A stretch of DNA of 64,000 bases. Source: Rhizorhabdus wittichii RW1. Its GTDB lineage: Bacteria > Pseudomonadota > Alphaproteobacteria > Sphingomonadales > Sphingomonadaceae. The stretch is from contig CP000699.1 of NCBI GenBank assembly GCA_000016765.1, positions 4,839,501-4,903,500 on the forward strand. Direction: 5' to 3'. The notes beneath the pieces were generated by a model that ran no database searches, had not been told where the DNA came from, and was given only the letters and a program-made list of their open reading frames with translations. A program made the translations under genes and the position numbers. Every line of letters begins with the position of its first letter. Position 1 is the first letter of the stretch. Below, one piece after another: positions 1 to 7,767 of the stretch.

Positions 1-383
1 ACAGGAAGAGCTGGGGAGCGCTCGACCGGGTGTTTTCCGCCGAGGTCGCTTTCGATTATGGGGAAGGGCGTAAGGGGGCAGGGCTGCCCGCATTGCGCGA
101 TCTCTTTCGCCGTCATCTCGATCTGTGCGGCCCATCCCAGCACTTGCTTGGCAGCATCGTAATCGATCTGACCGATCCCTCCGCGCCGATCAGCTTCAGC
201 TATGTCCAGGCGAGACATTGCGGGAAGGGCGAAACCGCTGGTGAATGGTTCGACACGAGTGGCGAGTATAGCGATACCTGGCGACGCGCGCAGGGCGAAT
301 GGAAGATCGTCCAACGGGTCGCGGACTTCCCCTTGATAGCAGGCAATCCCGAAGTGATCGCGTTCGATCAGGTGGAGCCATAG
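1..383 (+). CDS. SnoaL-like (NTF2-fold) domain protein, 5' end outside window
   Basis: The reading frame is open from the first bases of the window, so the true start lies upstream. The visible part reads W-x-A-L-D-x-V-F...D-Y-G, then a QHLLGS segment, then a C-terminal strand ending EWKIVQRV. This pattern is characteristic of the SnoaL_4 / NTF2-like superfamily: a small cone-shaped alpha+beta barrel used by ring hydroxylating enzymes, cyclases and many orphan proteins. The catalytic role cannot be told from the sequence. The gene ends just before a composite palindromic repeat. Family assignment is fairly confident; substrate is unknown. Confidence 0.75.
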   Translation, partial: RKSWGALDRVFSAEVAFDYGEGRKGAGLPALRDLFRRHLDLCGPSQHLLGSIVIDLTDPSAPISFSYVQARHCGKGETAGEWFDTSGEYSDTWRRAQGEWKIVQRVADFPLIAGNPEVIAFDQVEP

Positions 384-461
384 GCTACGGACTTCGACCG
401 GAACGCCATCTGCAAATGTTCGCCGCCACCATCCCATGGTGGTGCTGATCGAGTCTCGAGC

Positions 462-561
462 CTAGAGCGGTTCACGATCCGATTGCATCGGATCGGCCGC
501 TCTAGGCTGTTGTTTTACCGCGATTTCCGAGTCGGCAGATGTTTCCATCTGCCTAGAAATC
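462..561. repeat. Composite palindromic intergenic repeat, copy A
   Basis: Two adjacent hairpins. The first (462-505) pairs CTAGAGCGG with CCGCTCTAG and contains an inner GATCCGAT/ATCGGATC stem. The second (522-561) has an outer stem GATTTC/GAAATC and an inner stem GGCAGATG/CATCTGCC. The second hairpin recurs almost unchanged at 8967-9005, also in a 3' intergenic position. It probably works as a transcript-end structure for the genes on both sides, or is a REP-like dispersed element. Confidence 0.75.
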
Positions 562-564
562 GCT

Positions 565-801
565 CTAAAGGGCGGCGCGTTCGATCATCGCCCAACTCAC
601 TCCCGGAAAGGCGTCCTCGATCAGCCGGCGGGCGAGCAAGCGGCTCGTCTCCGCGCAGTGGTCCGCCCGCTGCGCGGCCTCGGCATGCCGGTCGCGGTTG
701 CCCGGCGACAGGTCGTGATGGCGGGCATCCTCCTCCGCCTGCGCGATGGCGGACAGGACCGAGGCGAGCCGGAGGCCGCGATGTGCCGTGCCGTCGCTCA
801 T
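565..801 (-). CDS. Small hypothetical protein, second gene of a two-gene operon
   Basis: A 78-residue alpha-helical, Ala/Arg/His-rich soluble protein with no signal peptide or membrane segment. Its ATG overlaps the stop of the upstream gene (798-801), so the two are translationally coupled. Codon use is typical of the host, with G/C third positions. I do not recognise the family. The stop codon lies inside the right edge of the palindromic repeat. It is probably co-regulated with its partner by the promoter near 1088-1117. Confidence 0.6.
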   Translation of the reverse strand: MSDGTAHRGLRLASVLSAIAQAEEDARHHDLSPGNRDRHAEAAQRADHCAETSRLLARRLIEDAFPGVSWAMIERAAL

Positions 802-1085
802 GCCTCGCGCCCGCCCGCATCGATCCAGGCGCCGTGGATCGCGTCGATCTCGAACAGATCATAGGCGGCGTGAAGACAGTCGGCCCAGGCCGCGTCGCGC
901 AATCCGGCGGCGGTGGCGAACAGGCGCCGGTCGCGATCGTCGGCATAGCCGCGACGGGCCGCCGCCGTCGCCGACCAATGGCGGAGATTACGCAGCGCGC
1001 GCTGGAGCGCGTCGATCTCGATCACCTCGCGGCAACCGGTGTCGATGATTGGTTGGAAGGTCATCACGGCTCCGGAAAGAGTCAT
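798..1085 (-). CDS. Small hypothetical protein, first gene of a two-gene operon
   Basis: A 95-residue protein with no recognisable domain. It contains DAAWADCLHAAYDLF and a C-terminal IHGAWIDAGG segment. An in-frame ATG eight codons in (MTFQP) is an alternative start. It sits directly behind a good sigma70-type promoter and overlaps the next gene by 4 bp. The promoter carries a TTGTACAAGA element that resembles the operator of the XRE regulator at 1729-2256. This suggests, without proving, that the XRE protein controls this pair. Confidence 0.6.
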   Translation of the reverse strand: MTLSGAVMTFQPIIDTGCREVIEIDALQRALRNLRHWSATAAARRGYADDRDRRLFATAAGLRDAAWADCLHAAYDLFEIDAIHGAWIDAGGREA

Positions 1086-1087
1086 GC

Positions 1088-1117
1088 CTTATATACAATA
1101 TTCTTGTACAAAGTCAA
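1088..1117 (-). promoter_or_regulatory. Sigma70-like promoter with embedded TTGTACAAGA operator-like element
   Basis: On the minus strand TTGACT (1112-1117) is followed after about 18 nt by TATAAG (1088-1093), unusually close to consensus for a high-GC genome. The spacer is AT-rich and contains TTGTACAAGAATATTGT, which shares TTGT(A/G)CAAGA with the palindrome at 2294-2309 upstream of the XRE gene. Confidence 0.6.
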
Positions 1118-1298
1118 TCTAGATTCTGGGACCCGAGGTCCGCTGCCCGGTCCATTTGTTAAAAGCTGTTAAGCAATCAAATGAAGGGTTTGGCTGTCAT
1201 GGTGTGAACAATTGTAACTTCGACGGAAGTCCTATTTTCTTGTTTACCATTGAGGCGCACAGCGGAGAGGCGGACGCTATGGGCAAAGGTGAGTCGCG

Positions 1299-1544
1299 AT
1301 GAACATGATGACGACGGACTGGGTAGAGCAGGCGGAGGACCTTCCCTTCGACGCCCTCGCCCGGATGGGGCTTCCCCTCATCGAACAGCAGCGGCCTCGG
1401 CCGCCGGCCTGGATGATCGCCCCGTCCTTCCGGGCGGAGCCGGCCGCCATCATGTCCGGCGGCACCGATCCCCAGGCGGGTTCCGCCTCGGCCGCCATGC
1501 AACCTTATCGTTCGATTCGCGACGTTCCCCGCCGGGTCCGATAG
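1299..1544 (+). CDS. Small hypothetical protein
   Basis: An 81-residue product beginning MNMMTTDWVEQAEDLPFDAL. Third codon positions are G/C-rich and an AAGGTGAG ribosome-binding-like stretch precedes the ATG. A clear rho-independent terminator follows directly after the stop, which supports a real transcription unit. There is no signal peptide and no recognised domain. The Pro-rich, tryptophan-containing middle suggests a largely unstructured small protein. Confidence 0.5.
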   Translation: MNMMTTDWVEQAEDLPFDALARMGLPLIEQQRPRPPAWMIAPSFRAEPAAIMSGGTDPQAGSASAAMQPYRSIRDVPRRVR

Positions 1545-1553
1545 GCTCGGCCT

Positions 1554-1585
1554 GCCCGCGGTTTCCCCGCCGCGGGCATTTTTTT
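1554..1585 (+). terminator. Rho-independent terminator
   Basis: Perfect 8-bp stem GCCCGCGG/CCGCGGGC with an 8-nt loop, followed by ATTTTTTT. It lies just downstream of the small gene ending at 1544. Confidence 0.85.
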
Positions 1586-1603
1586 GCGCCATCGATAGGA
1601 AAA

Positions 1604-1621
1604 ATCCTAGACATGTAGGAT
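1604..1621. promoter_or_regulatory. Inverted repeat ATCCTA-N6-TAGGAT, possible operator
   Basis: A perfect 6+6 inverted repeat with a 6-nt spacer, within a stretch holding four TAGGA motifs (1596-1635), upstream of the small gene at 1668. A TTGCGC...TAGACA pair (about 18 nt apart) could be the promoter it overlaps. The binding protein is unknown. Confidence 0.4.
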
Positions 1622-1667
1622 CGGATGGATAGGATCGAACATAACGAGAACAAACGCGAGTCGATCC

Positions 1668-1958
1668 ATGGGCGAACCGGTCTATCGGGCGTCGCCGGGC
1701 TGCCATCTCAACTGCCCGGCCTGCGACATCAGATGTGCGATCCTGGCCGGCGAGGCCCACGACGCCTGGCAGGCGATGCAGCGTCTTCGCCGGGAGCAGG
1801 CCAATGCGCCCGAACCGGCACGGGCGGCGATGTTGTCGCGCGCTGAAGCGCGGATGGCAGACGCCGCGCAAGCGTTTGCGCGAGCGCGTCGCGACGGCCG
1901 GCGGGGACCTCGTCCTCCAGCATGGTCTCGAACATGCGGGTCAGGGCTTCTTCACTAG
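1668..1958 (+). CDS. Small Cys-containing hypothetical protein, overlaps XRE gene tail to tail
   Basis: The N-terminal half looks like a real protein: it carries CHLNCPACDIRC, a CxxxCxxCxxxC pattern that could bind a metal, followed by a charged helix. Codon use is good for roughly the first 60 codons and degrades after that. The 3' part overlaps the convergent XRE gene by about 230 bp, which is more than two genuine genes normally share. Either the protein is real with a poorly conserved tail, or only one of the two frames is used at the end. Confidence 0.4.
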   Translation: MGEPVYRASPGCHLNCPACDIRCAILAGEAHDAWQAMQRLRREQANAPEPARAAMLSRAEARMADAAQAFARARRDGRRGPRPPAWSRTCGSGLLH

Positions 1959-2256
1959 GAAAGGCGACGTCGAGGCGGAGATATTGGACGGTGGGCGCCT
2001 GGGCGGCGACGTCGGCCGCGGCCTCGTCGTCGGACAGGCCGGCGAGCGCCAGCACCTCGCGCGGTTCGACGCCATGGGGGTGGAGCGCGGCGGCGATCCG
2101 GCGGGCGGCGTCGATCGGGAGGAGGCCGGTGAAACGGCGTTCCTCATAATAGGCATAGCGGGTGTCGAGCGGGCTTCCCAGCAGCGCCGCGAAGGCGCGC
2201 ATCGAGAGCCCGGATCGGGCGCGCAGCAGGCGCATGCGTTCGAAAGGCAGGGACAT
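1729..2256 (-). CDS. XRE-like helix-turn-helix transcriptional regulator
   Basis: A 175-residue protein. Residues 5-60 form a Cro/CI-type helix-turn-helix (MRLLRARSGLSMRAFAALLG, then a YEERRF segment that is typical after the recognition helix). The middle is acidic and probably mediates oligomerisation; the C-terminal 40 residues are Pro/Arg-rich and weakly supported. The start is the ATG at 2256. The 16-bp palindrome at 2294-2309 lies in the divergent intergenic region and is a good candidate for its own operator. The family is secure at the HTH level only. Confidence 0.65.
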   Translation of the reverse strand: MSLPFERMRLLRARSGLSMRAFAALLGSPLDTRYAYYEERRFTGLLPIDAARRIAAALHPHGVEPREVLALAGLSDDEAAADVAAQAPTVQYLRLDVAFPSEEALTRMFETMLEDEVPAGRRDALAQTLARRLPSALQRATTSPPVPVRAHWPAPGEDAASPARRRGPRRPGSHI

Positions 2257-2293
2257 CGACTCACTCCTCGGCCATCGGTCGAGGATATCCGTA

Positions 2294-2309
2294 AATCTTG
2301 TGCAAGATT
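2294..2309. promoter_or_regulatory. Perfect palindrome AATCTTG-TG-CAAGATT, candidate XRE operator
   Basis: A 7-bp half-site repeated in inverted orientation around TG, located between the divergent XRE gene and the gene starting at 2368. XRE regulators normally bind such sites in their own promoters. Similar TTGTRCAAGA bases occur at the 1088-1117 promoter. Confidence 0.55.
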
Positions 2310-2367
2310 GTTCAACCAATTTGTCGGCGGGACGACCGGCGACCAGCGACGAGGAGCGAGATCGGGC

Positions 2368-3012
2368 ATGGCCAGAGCGGGACGCAAGCGCAAGGCGGGG
2401 GCACGGAACAAGGCGGGGCGGCTGATCGCCATCGGCGGGCCGCGTCTCGATCGTGGGACGGCGGAGTTGCGGCTGCACCGCGCGCTGCGCGCCGGGCCGC
2501 TCGACCCCGCCACGCAGCGGCTGTGGCAGCGCGGCAAGGCTGAGGAGGCCGCCGCGGCGATCGGGACCGGCGACCATGGCCAGGCGGTCGACGCGGTCGG
2601 CCGCGCCTGGCTGGCGGACCTGCTCGCCCATCCGGTGCGCGACGGCGCGGCGATGCGCGACGCGGGGCGGGTGCTCTTCAAGCTCTACTGGGCGCATTAT
2701 GCCGAGCTGGCGCCGAGCGGCGGCCTTTATCGCGAGCTCGCCGGACGCGGTGTGGTACGGTTTGGCGCGACGGGCGACATCGAGCGCGCCGCGCAGCTCG
2801 AGGCGGCGCTCAACCGGCGGCTGGCGATCCTCGACGATTGCGGGCGCGACGTGCGCCGGGCGGTCGAAAGCCTGTGCGTCGACCATCATTTCGAGTTCGG
2901 CCCCGCCTGGCTCGACCGGCTGATCGCCGCGCGGCGGGAGGGGCGGCCGGCCGGCGAGGAGGACCGGCGGCGGATCGGGGCCGCGGTGCTGGGGCTGGCC
3001 GCGCTGACCTGA
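2368..3012 (+). CDS. Hypothetical protein
   Basis: A 214-residue protein with a basic N-terminus (MARAGRKRKAGARNKAGR) and a mostly helical body. No membrane segments, no signal peptide, no domain I recognise. The start was chosen at the ATG preceded by GAGGAG about 11 nt upstream. It is divergent from the XRE gene and shares the palindromic operator region, so it may be a target of that regulator. Host-like codon use argues it is real. Confidence 0.6.
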   Translation: MARAGRKRKAGARNKAGRLIAIGGPRLDRGTAELRLHRALRAGPLDPATQRLWQRGKAEEAAAAIGTGDHGQAVDAVGRAWLADLLAHPVRDGAAMRDAGRVLFKLYWAHYAELAPSGGLYRELAGRGVVRFGATGDIERAAQLEAALNRRLAILDDCGRDVRRAVESLCVDHHFEFGPAWLDRLIAARREGRPAGEEDRRRIGAAVLGLAALT

Positions 3013-3105
3013 TTCGGGGCGTCCAGGGATGGATGTGGAACTTTCCCGCTCCATCGGGGTCATTCGCTCGGCTGGCCATGCTTCGCGCCGGCAGGGAGCA
3101 CGGCC

Positions 3106-3891
3106 ATGCGTTTGCGGATCGATGCGGATCTTCGCTATGCGATGAGCGAGCCGGTCGATGTTCTGCTGATGATCGAAGCCGCAGAGCTGCCCGACCAGAC
3201 GCCGATCGACGACCGGCTGGCGATCGACGGCATCGGTCCGCTGCGCGCCATCGCCGGGGAGGATGGCGTCGGCCGACGCCGGTGGATGCGCGCGGACGGC
3301 GATTTCCATGCGCATTACCAGGCCGTGGTGGAGGTCGACCGGCGCCCGGTGACGATCGACGAATTGCCGATCACACCGCGCCGAGAATTGCCGCCGGAGG
3401 TCATCCCCTATCTGTGGCCCAGCCGCTATTGCGAGGCGGACCGGTTCGAGGCCTTCGTCGCGCGTGAGTTTCCGGGCGACAATCACGGCCGGAAGATCCT
3501 CGCCATGGCCCGCTGGATTCGCGAGCATCTCGATTATCGTCCTGGTTCCACCGACGTGCGGACCACGGCGGTCGACGTGTTCGTCTCCAGGCAGGGCGTC
3601 TGTCGGGACTTCGCCCACCTGCTCGCCAGCCTGGCACGGGCAGCGGGCGTGCCCGCGCGGCTGGCGTCGGCCTATGCCTGGCGGCTCGACCCACCGGACT
3701 TTCATGCCGTGGTCGAAATCTGGCTGGCGGGCGACTGGTATCTGGTCGACCCGACCGAGCTGGCCCCGCTCGATGGGCTGGTGCGGATCGCGATCGGCAG
3801 GGACGCGACGGACATCGCCTTCATGACGATCTTCGGGGCCGCAGAGCTGATCGAGCAGACCATCCGCGTGGAACGGATCGACGGAGATTGA
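3106..3891 (+). CDS. Transglutaminase-like cysteine peptidase family protein
   Basis: 261 residues. The core transglutaminase-like fold is seen at residues 125-230, with the expected triad: Cys166 in GVCRDFAHL, His200 in PDFHAVVEIW and Asp215 in YLVDPT. The N-terminal 100 residues match the beta-rich domain usually found in front of this core in bacterial homologues. No signal peptide is visible, so a cytoplasmic peptidase or isopeptide-cleaving enzyme is likely. Substrate unknown. The ATG follows a GGAGCACGGCC ribosome-binding region. Confidence 0.85.
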   Translation: MRLRIDADLRYAMSEPVDVLLMIEAAELPDQTPIDDRLAIDGIGPLRAIAGEDGVGRRRWMRADGDFHAHYQAVVEVDRRPVTIDELPITPRRELPPEVIPYLWPSRYCEADRFEAFVAREFPGDNHGRKILAMARWIREHLDYRPGSTDVRTTAVDVFVSRQGVCRDFAHLLASLARAAGVPARLASAYAWRLDPPDFHAVVEIWLAGDWYLVDPTELAPLDGLVRIAIGRDATDIAFMTIFGAAELIEQTIRVERIDGD

Positions 3892-3973
3892 GCCGCGCGG
3901 GGGCTCTGGCGTCGGTGGGAATGTTTCGCTTAATGTCGACCCATATCAAAAACTTGACCGAAGAGGGATCGCC

Positions 3974-5788
3974 ATGGATCGCCGCACCTTCATCGCCTCG
4001 GCCGGCACCGCCGCCCTAATCGCCGGATTGCGACCCGCGCTGGCCCAGGCGCCGGCCACCGGCGGGGCCGACGCGAGGCTCAATGCCTTGTTCGACCGGA
4101 TCTTCAACGATACGCTCGACACTTCGCCCCAATTCTGCACCGCGCTTGGCTATGACAAGGGCGACCGGGCCGCCGCCAAGAGCAAGCTCGACGACAATAG
4201 CGACGCGGGCATGCGCGACGATCTCGCCCACACCAGGAAATGGCTGGCCGAAGTGGAGGCCTTCCCGACCGCGGGGCTGTCGGAGGCCGGCGCGCTCAAT
4301 CGCGAGATCGTCGGCTATTCGCTGCGCAACCAGACCGTCGCGCCGGAGCGGTTCGGGATCGACAGCGTGATCCGGCCCTATCGCATCTTCCAGCAGGGCG
4401 GCGCCTATTTCCAGCTTCCCGATTTCCTGAACGACGCGCATGTGATCGCCGACAAGGCGGATTGCGACGCCTATCTGGCGCGGCTCGACGCGCTGGGCGG
4501 GGTGCTCGACACCGACACCACCGTGCAGAAGGAACGGTCGTCGCGCGGCATCACCGCGCCGGACTTCGCGATCGACCTGACGATCGGCCAGCTCGAGAAG
4601 CTGCGCGGGGCGCCCGCCGCCGACAGCACGCTGGTCCAATCGCTGGCGCGGCGCGCGAAGGAGAAGGGCATCGCGGGCGACTTCGCCGGCCCGGCCGAGA
4701 AGATCGTCAGCGACAAGGTCTATCCTGCGCTCGACCGGCAGATCGCGCTGATGAAGCAGCTTCGCGCCACCACCGCGCCGGGCTCGGGCGTCTGGCGGCT
4801 GCGTGACGGCGAGGCGATCTACGCGGCGGCGCTGGCCCAGGCGACCACCACCAATTTCTCGCCCGAGGAGGTCCACAAGATGGGCCTGGAGCAGGTCGCC
4901 GAGATCAGCGCCGAGCTCGATGCGATCCTGAAGGGCCAGGGGCTGACCAAGGGCGCGATCGGCGAGCGGCTGACCGCGCTCAACAAGGACCCCAGGCAGC
5001 TCTATCCCGACAGCGCCGAAGGGCGCGCCGCGCTGATCGCCTCGCTCAACGAAGGGGTGAAGGCGATGCATGCGAAGCTGCCGCGCTATTTCTCGCACGT
5101 GCCGGCCGCGCCGCTGGAGATCCGGGCGGTGCCGGTGGAGATCCAGGACGGGGCGTCGAACGGCTATTACAAGCGCGCGACGCTCGACGGGTCGCGGCCG
5201 GCCATCTACTTCATCAACCTGAAGGACGTCGGCGACTGGCCCAAATATACGTTGCCGGCGCTGACCTTCCACGAAGGCGTGCCGGGCCATCATCTCCAGA
5301 TCAGCCTCGCGCAGGAGTCGAAGGACATCCCGACGCTGCGCAAGATCGGCTTCTTCGGCGCCTATAGCGAGGGCTGGGCGCTCTACGCGGAACAACTCGC
5401 CGACGAACTCGGGAGCTATGCCGATCCGCTCGAACGTGCCGGCTATCTCCAGTCCTTCCTGTTCCGCGCGGCGCGGCTGGTGGTCGACACCGGCATCCAC
5501 ACCCAGCGCTGGGAGCGCGACAAGGCGACCGCCTATATGGTCGGCACCACCGGCTTCGCGCAGCCGCGATCGCAGCGCGAGGTGGAGCGCTATTGCACCC
5601 AGCCGGGGCAGGCCTGTTCGTACAAGGTCGGTCACATGGCCTGGGTGCGCGCCCGCGCCAATGCGGAGAAGGCGCTCGGCGGCCGCTTCGACATCCGCCG
5701 GTTCCACGACGTGCTCAAGAGTGGGGCGATGCCGTTGACCGTTATGGAGCGGCTGGTCGAGGCGCGGACCAAGGCGCTGCTCGCCTGA
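3974..5788 (+). CDS. DUF885 family Tat-exported putative metallopeptidase
   Basis: 604 residues starting MDRRTFIASAGTAALIAG, a Tat-type signal peptide with RR and an AQA cleavage region near residue 26. The C-terminal half carries HEGVPGHH (433-440), the hallmark of the DUF885 family, which resembles a zinc HExxH-type site in shape. Downstream EGWALYAEQL supplies a further candidate acidic ligand. Homologues are periplasmic or lipoprotein hydrolases of unknown substrate. Length is normal for the family and the gene is intact. Confidence 0.88.
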   Translation: MDRRTFIASAGTAALIAGLRPALAQAPATGGADARLNALFDRIFNDTLDTSPQFCTALGYDKGDRAAAKSKLDDNSDAGMRDDLAHTRKWLAEVEAFPTAGLSEAGALNREIVGYSLRNQTVAPERFGIDSVIRPYRIFQQGGAYFQLPDFLNDAHVIADKADCDAYLARLDALGGVLDTDTTVQKERSSRGITAPDFAIDLTIGQLEKLRGAPAADSTLVQSLARRAKEKGIAGDFAGPAEKIVSDKVYPALDRQIALMKQLRATTAPGSGVWRLRDGEAIYAAALAQATTTNFSPEEVHKMGLEQVAEISAELDAILKGQGLTKGAIGERLTALNKDPRQLYPDSAEGRAALIASLNEGVKAMHAKLPRYFSHVPAAPLEIRAVPVEIQDGASNGYYKRATLDGSRPAIYFINLKDVGDWPKYTLPALTFHEGVPGHHLQISLAQESKDIPTLRKIGFFGAYSEGWALYAEQLADELGSYADPLERAGYLQSFLFRAARLVVDTGIHTQRWERDKATAYMVGTTGFAQPRSQREVERYCTQPGQACSYKVGHMAWVRARANAEKALGGRFDIRRFHDVLKSGAMPLTVMERLVEARTKALLA

Positions 5789-5879
5789 CGACGTCGGCCG
5801 GGGCGACATCGTCCAGTTGGACGATGCCGGACCCGGCGCGGCGGCCGACGGTTTCTTCTCCCGCAGGGAGGGCAGGCCG

Positions 5880-7232
5880 ATGGACGAAGCGTTCGATCTC
5901 GACGTCACCGAATTGGGCAGTCGCTATCGTGACCGGACGTTGTCGCCGGTCGAGGTCGAACAGGGGCTGTCGGCGCGGATTGCCCGGCTCGATCCGGAGC
6001 TGGGCGCCTTCACCGCGCTGGCGGGAGAGGAAGCACGGACGGCGGCGCGGCAGGCGGAGGCCGAGCTCGCGGCCGGGATCGATCGCGGCCCGCTGCACGG
6101 CGTCCCGGTGACGGTCAAGGACCTCTGCCTCACCCGCGACATGCCGACCGCGGCGGGGCTGCGCGGCTTCGCGGAGCGGCTGCCGCGGCGCGACGCGGCG
6201 GTGGTGGCGCGGCTGCGCGAAGCGGGGGCGGTGCTGGTCGGCAAGACCTATACGACGGCGGGCGCCTTCGTCGATCCGGCGGCGGACCGGCCCTTTCCGC
6301 GCCATCCGGGACGCGCGGATATCTTTCCCGGGATGTCGTCGACCGGCGCCGGCGTGGCGGTGGCGGCGGGGCTCTGCTCGGTCGCGATCGGGACCGACAC
6401 CGGCGGGTCGATCCGGCTGCCGTCGATGTGTTGCGGGGTGAGCGGGTTCAAGCCGGCCTATCGGCGGGTCGACGCCGAAGGCGTTTTCGAGTCCGCGCCG
6501 TCGCTCGATCATGTCGGGCCGATCGCCCGCAGCGTCGCCGATCTGGCGGCGGCGATGACGGCGATCGGGGAGGGTGAGAGCCCGCGCGCCCTCGTCACCG
6601 ATCTCGCGGCTGTGCGGATCGGCGTCGATCGCCGCGCCCTGGAACTGACCGGGCCGAAAAGCCGGGGTGCGATCGAGCGGGCGATCGGGCTGTTCGGCGA
6701 GCTCGGCGTGACGGCAGTCGAGGTGACGCTGCCGCCGGTCGCGGAGCTGCTGGCGGCGACCGGCCGGTTGCAGGCGTGGGAGACGGCGGCGGTCCATGCC
6801 GCCTGGTATCCGGCCCATCGCGGGGACTATGGGCCGGGCCTCGCCGCGACGATCGACCGGGGCCGGGCGATGCAGGCCGGCGATCTCGACGATTTCGAAG
6901 CGGTTCGGGCCGCCTATCGCCAGCAGCTCGACGCGCTGTTCGCCACGGTCGACCTGATCATCCTGCCGGTGCTGACGATCGACACGCCGACGCTGGACGA
7001 ATGGGAGGGGGCGATGCGGCAGGCGGACCCGCTGGGCGCGCGCTTCACCAAGCCGTTCAACGTGACCGGCCACCCCGCGCTCGCGCTGCCCGGCGGCTTC
7101 GATGCGGACGGCTTGCCGCTGGGCTTCCAGCTCGTCGCGCGGCCGGCGGACGAAGCCTTCCTGCTCGGCGCCGGAGTCGCCTTCCAGAAGATCAGCGACT
7201 GGCATCGGGGCCTGCCGCGCGCCCTGCCGTAG
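5880..7232 (+). CDS. Amidase signature family hydrolase
   Basis: 450 residues. The amidase signature is complete: Lys80 in VPVTVKDL, the cis-Ser in MSSTGAG (about 153) and nucleophile Ser177 in GTDTGGSIRLPS. Amidase-signature enzymes hydrolyse carboxamides; GatA, aryl amidases and 6-aminohexanoate-type enzymes all share this core, and I cannot assign the substrate. The start chosen is the ATG at 5880, preceded by AGGGAGGGCAGG, rather than an in-frame ATG 63 nt upstream. No signal peptide. Confidence 0.85.
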   Translation: MDEAFDLDVTELGSRYRDRTLSPVEVEQGLSARIARLDPELGAFTALAGEEARTAARQAEAELAAGIDRGPLHGVPVTVKDLCLTRDMPTAAGLRGFAERLPRRDAAVVARLREAGAVLVGKTYTTAGAFVDPAADRPFPRHPGRADIFPGMSSTGAGVAVAAGLCSVAIGTDTGGSIRLPSMCCGVSGFKPAYRRVDAEGVFESAPSLDHVGPIARSVADLAAAMTAIGEGESPRALVTDLAAVRIGVDRRALELTGPKSRGAIERAIGLFGELGVTAVEVTLPPVAELLAATGRLQAWETAAVHAAWYPAHRGDYGPGLAATIDRGRAMQAGDLDDFEAVRAAYRQQLDALFATVDLIILPVLTIDTPTLDEWEGAMRQADPLGARFTKPFNVTGHPALALPGGFDADGLPLGFQLVARPADEAFLLGAGVAFQKISDWHRGLPRALP

Positions 7233-7310
7233 CGCCGGGCCGGTCTTTCCCCTCGCCGGCGGGCGCCGCCAGACTGTGGCATAAGGGCGAAGTCCTGCTA
7301 TATCGCGCGC

Positions 7311-7745
7311 ATGAGCATGGTCGATATCGATGTGTGGGTCGGCAAGACGCTGTTCGTGCCGCCGATCGTCAAGCTGTGTCAGCTGACCCGGCAAAGCCAA
7401 TATGCGATATCGCGCCTGTTCTGGTTCATCACCGCGCTCGACCAGCTCCGCATCGCCACCTCGCTGACGTCGCAGATCATCGCCGGGCTGTTCAGCCTGT
7501 TCATGATGGTGACGGCGTCGCTGCGCGCCGACATACCGGCGTTCAGCATGCGCTGGTTCCGGCTCGTCGCGCTGGTCTTCCTGCTGCTCGATGTCTTTTC
7601 CGGCGTGGTCAGCGGCGAGTGGAAGGGCGTCGAGATCTGGGTGCTGGTGCTGTTCGCCGAATATGCGGCGACGATCACCCACATCCCGCCCAGCGAGCGG
7701 AAGCGCGAGAGCCGCGCGACACGGACGAGCGAAGCGCGGCGCTGA
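7311..7745 (+). CDS. Hypothetical membrane protein
   Basis: 144 residues with two or three predicted membrane helices (around residues 45-70 and 80-120) and a basic, Arg-rich C-terminal tail (SERKRESRATRTSEARR). No recognised domain. It lies 22 nt before the sugar dehydrogenase gene on the same strand and may be cotranscribed with it. Composition and codon use are host-like. Confidence 0.6.
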   Translation: MSMVDIDVWVGKTLFVPPIVKLCQLTRQSQYAISRLFWFITALDQLRIATSLTSQIIAGLFSLFMMVTASLRADIPAFSMRWFRLVALVFLLLDVFSGVVSGEWKGVEIWVLVLFAEYAATITHIPPSERKRESRATRTSEARR

Positions 7746-7767
7746 CGGCTTTTCAGGAGCAAGATCG

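Noticed and set aside
1729-3705. Very long minus-strand frame upstream-extending the XRE gene
   Set aside because: Only its last 175 codons show a domain; the rest is Arg/Pro/Gly-rich antisense of the genes at 2368 and 3106.
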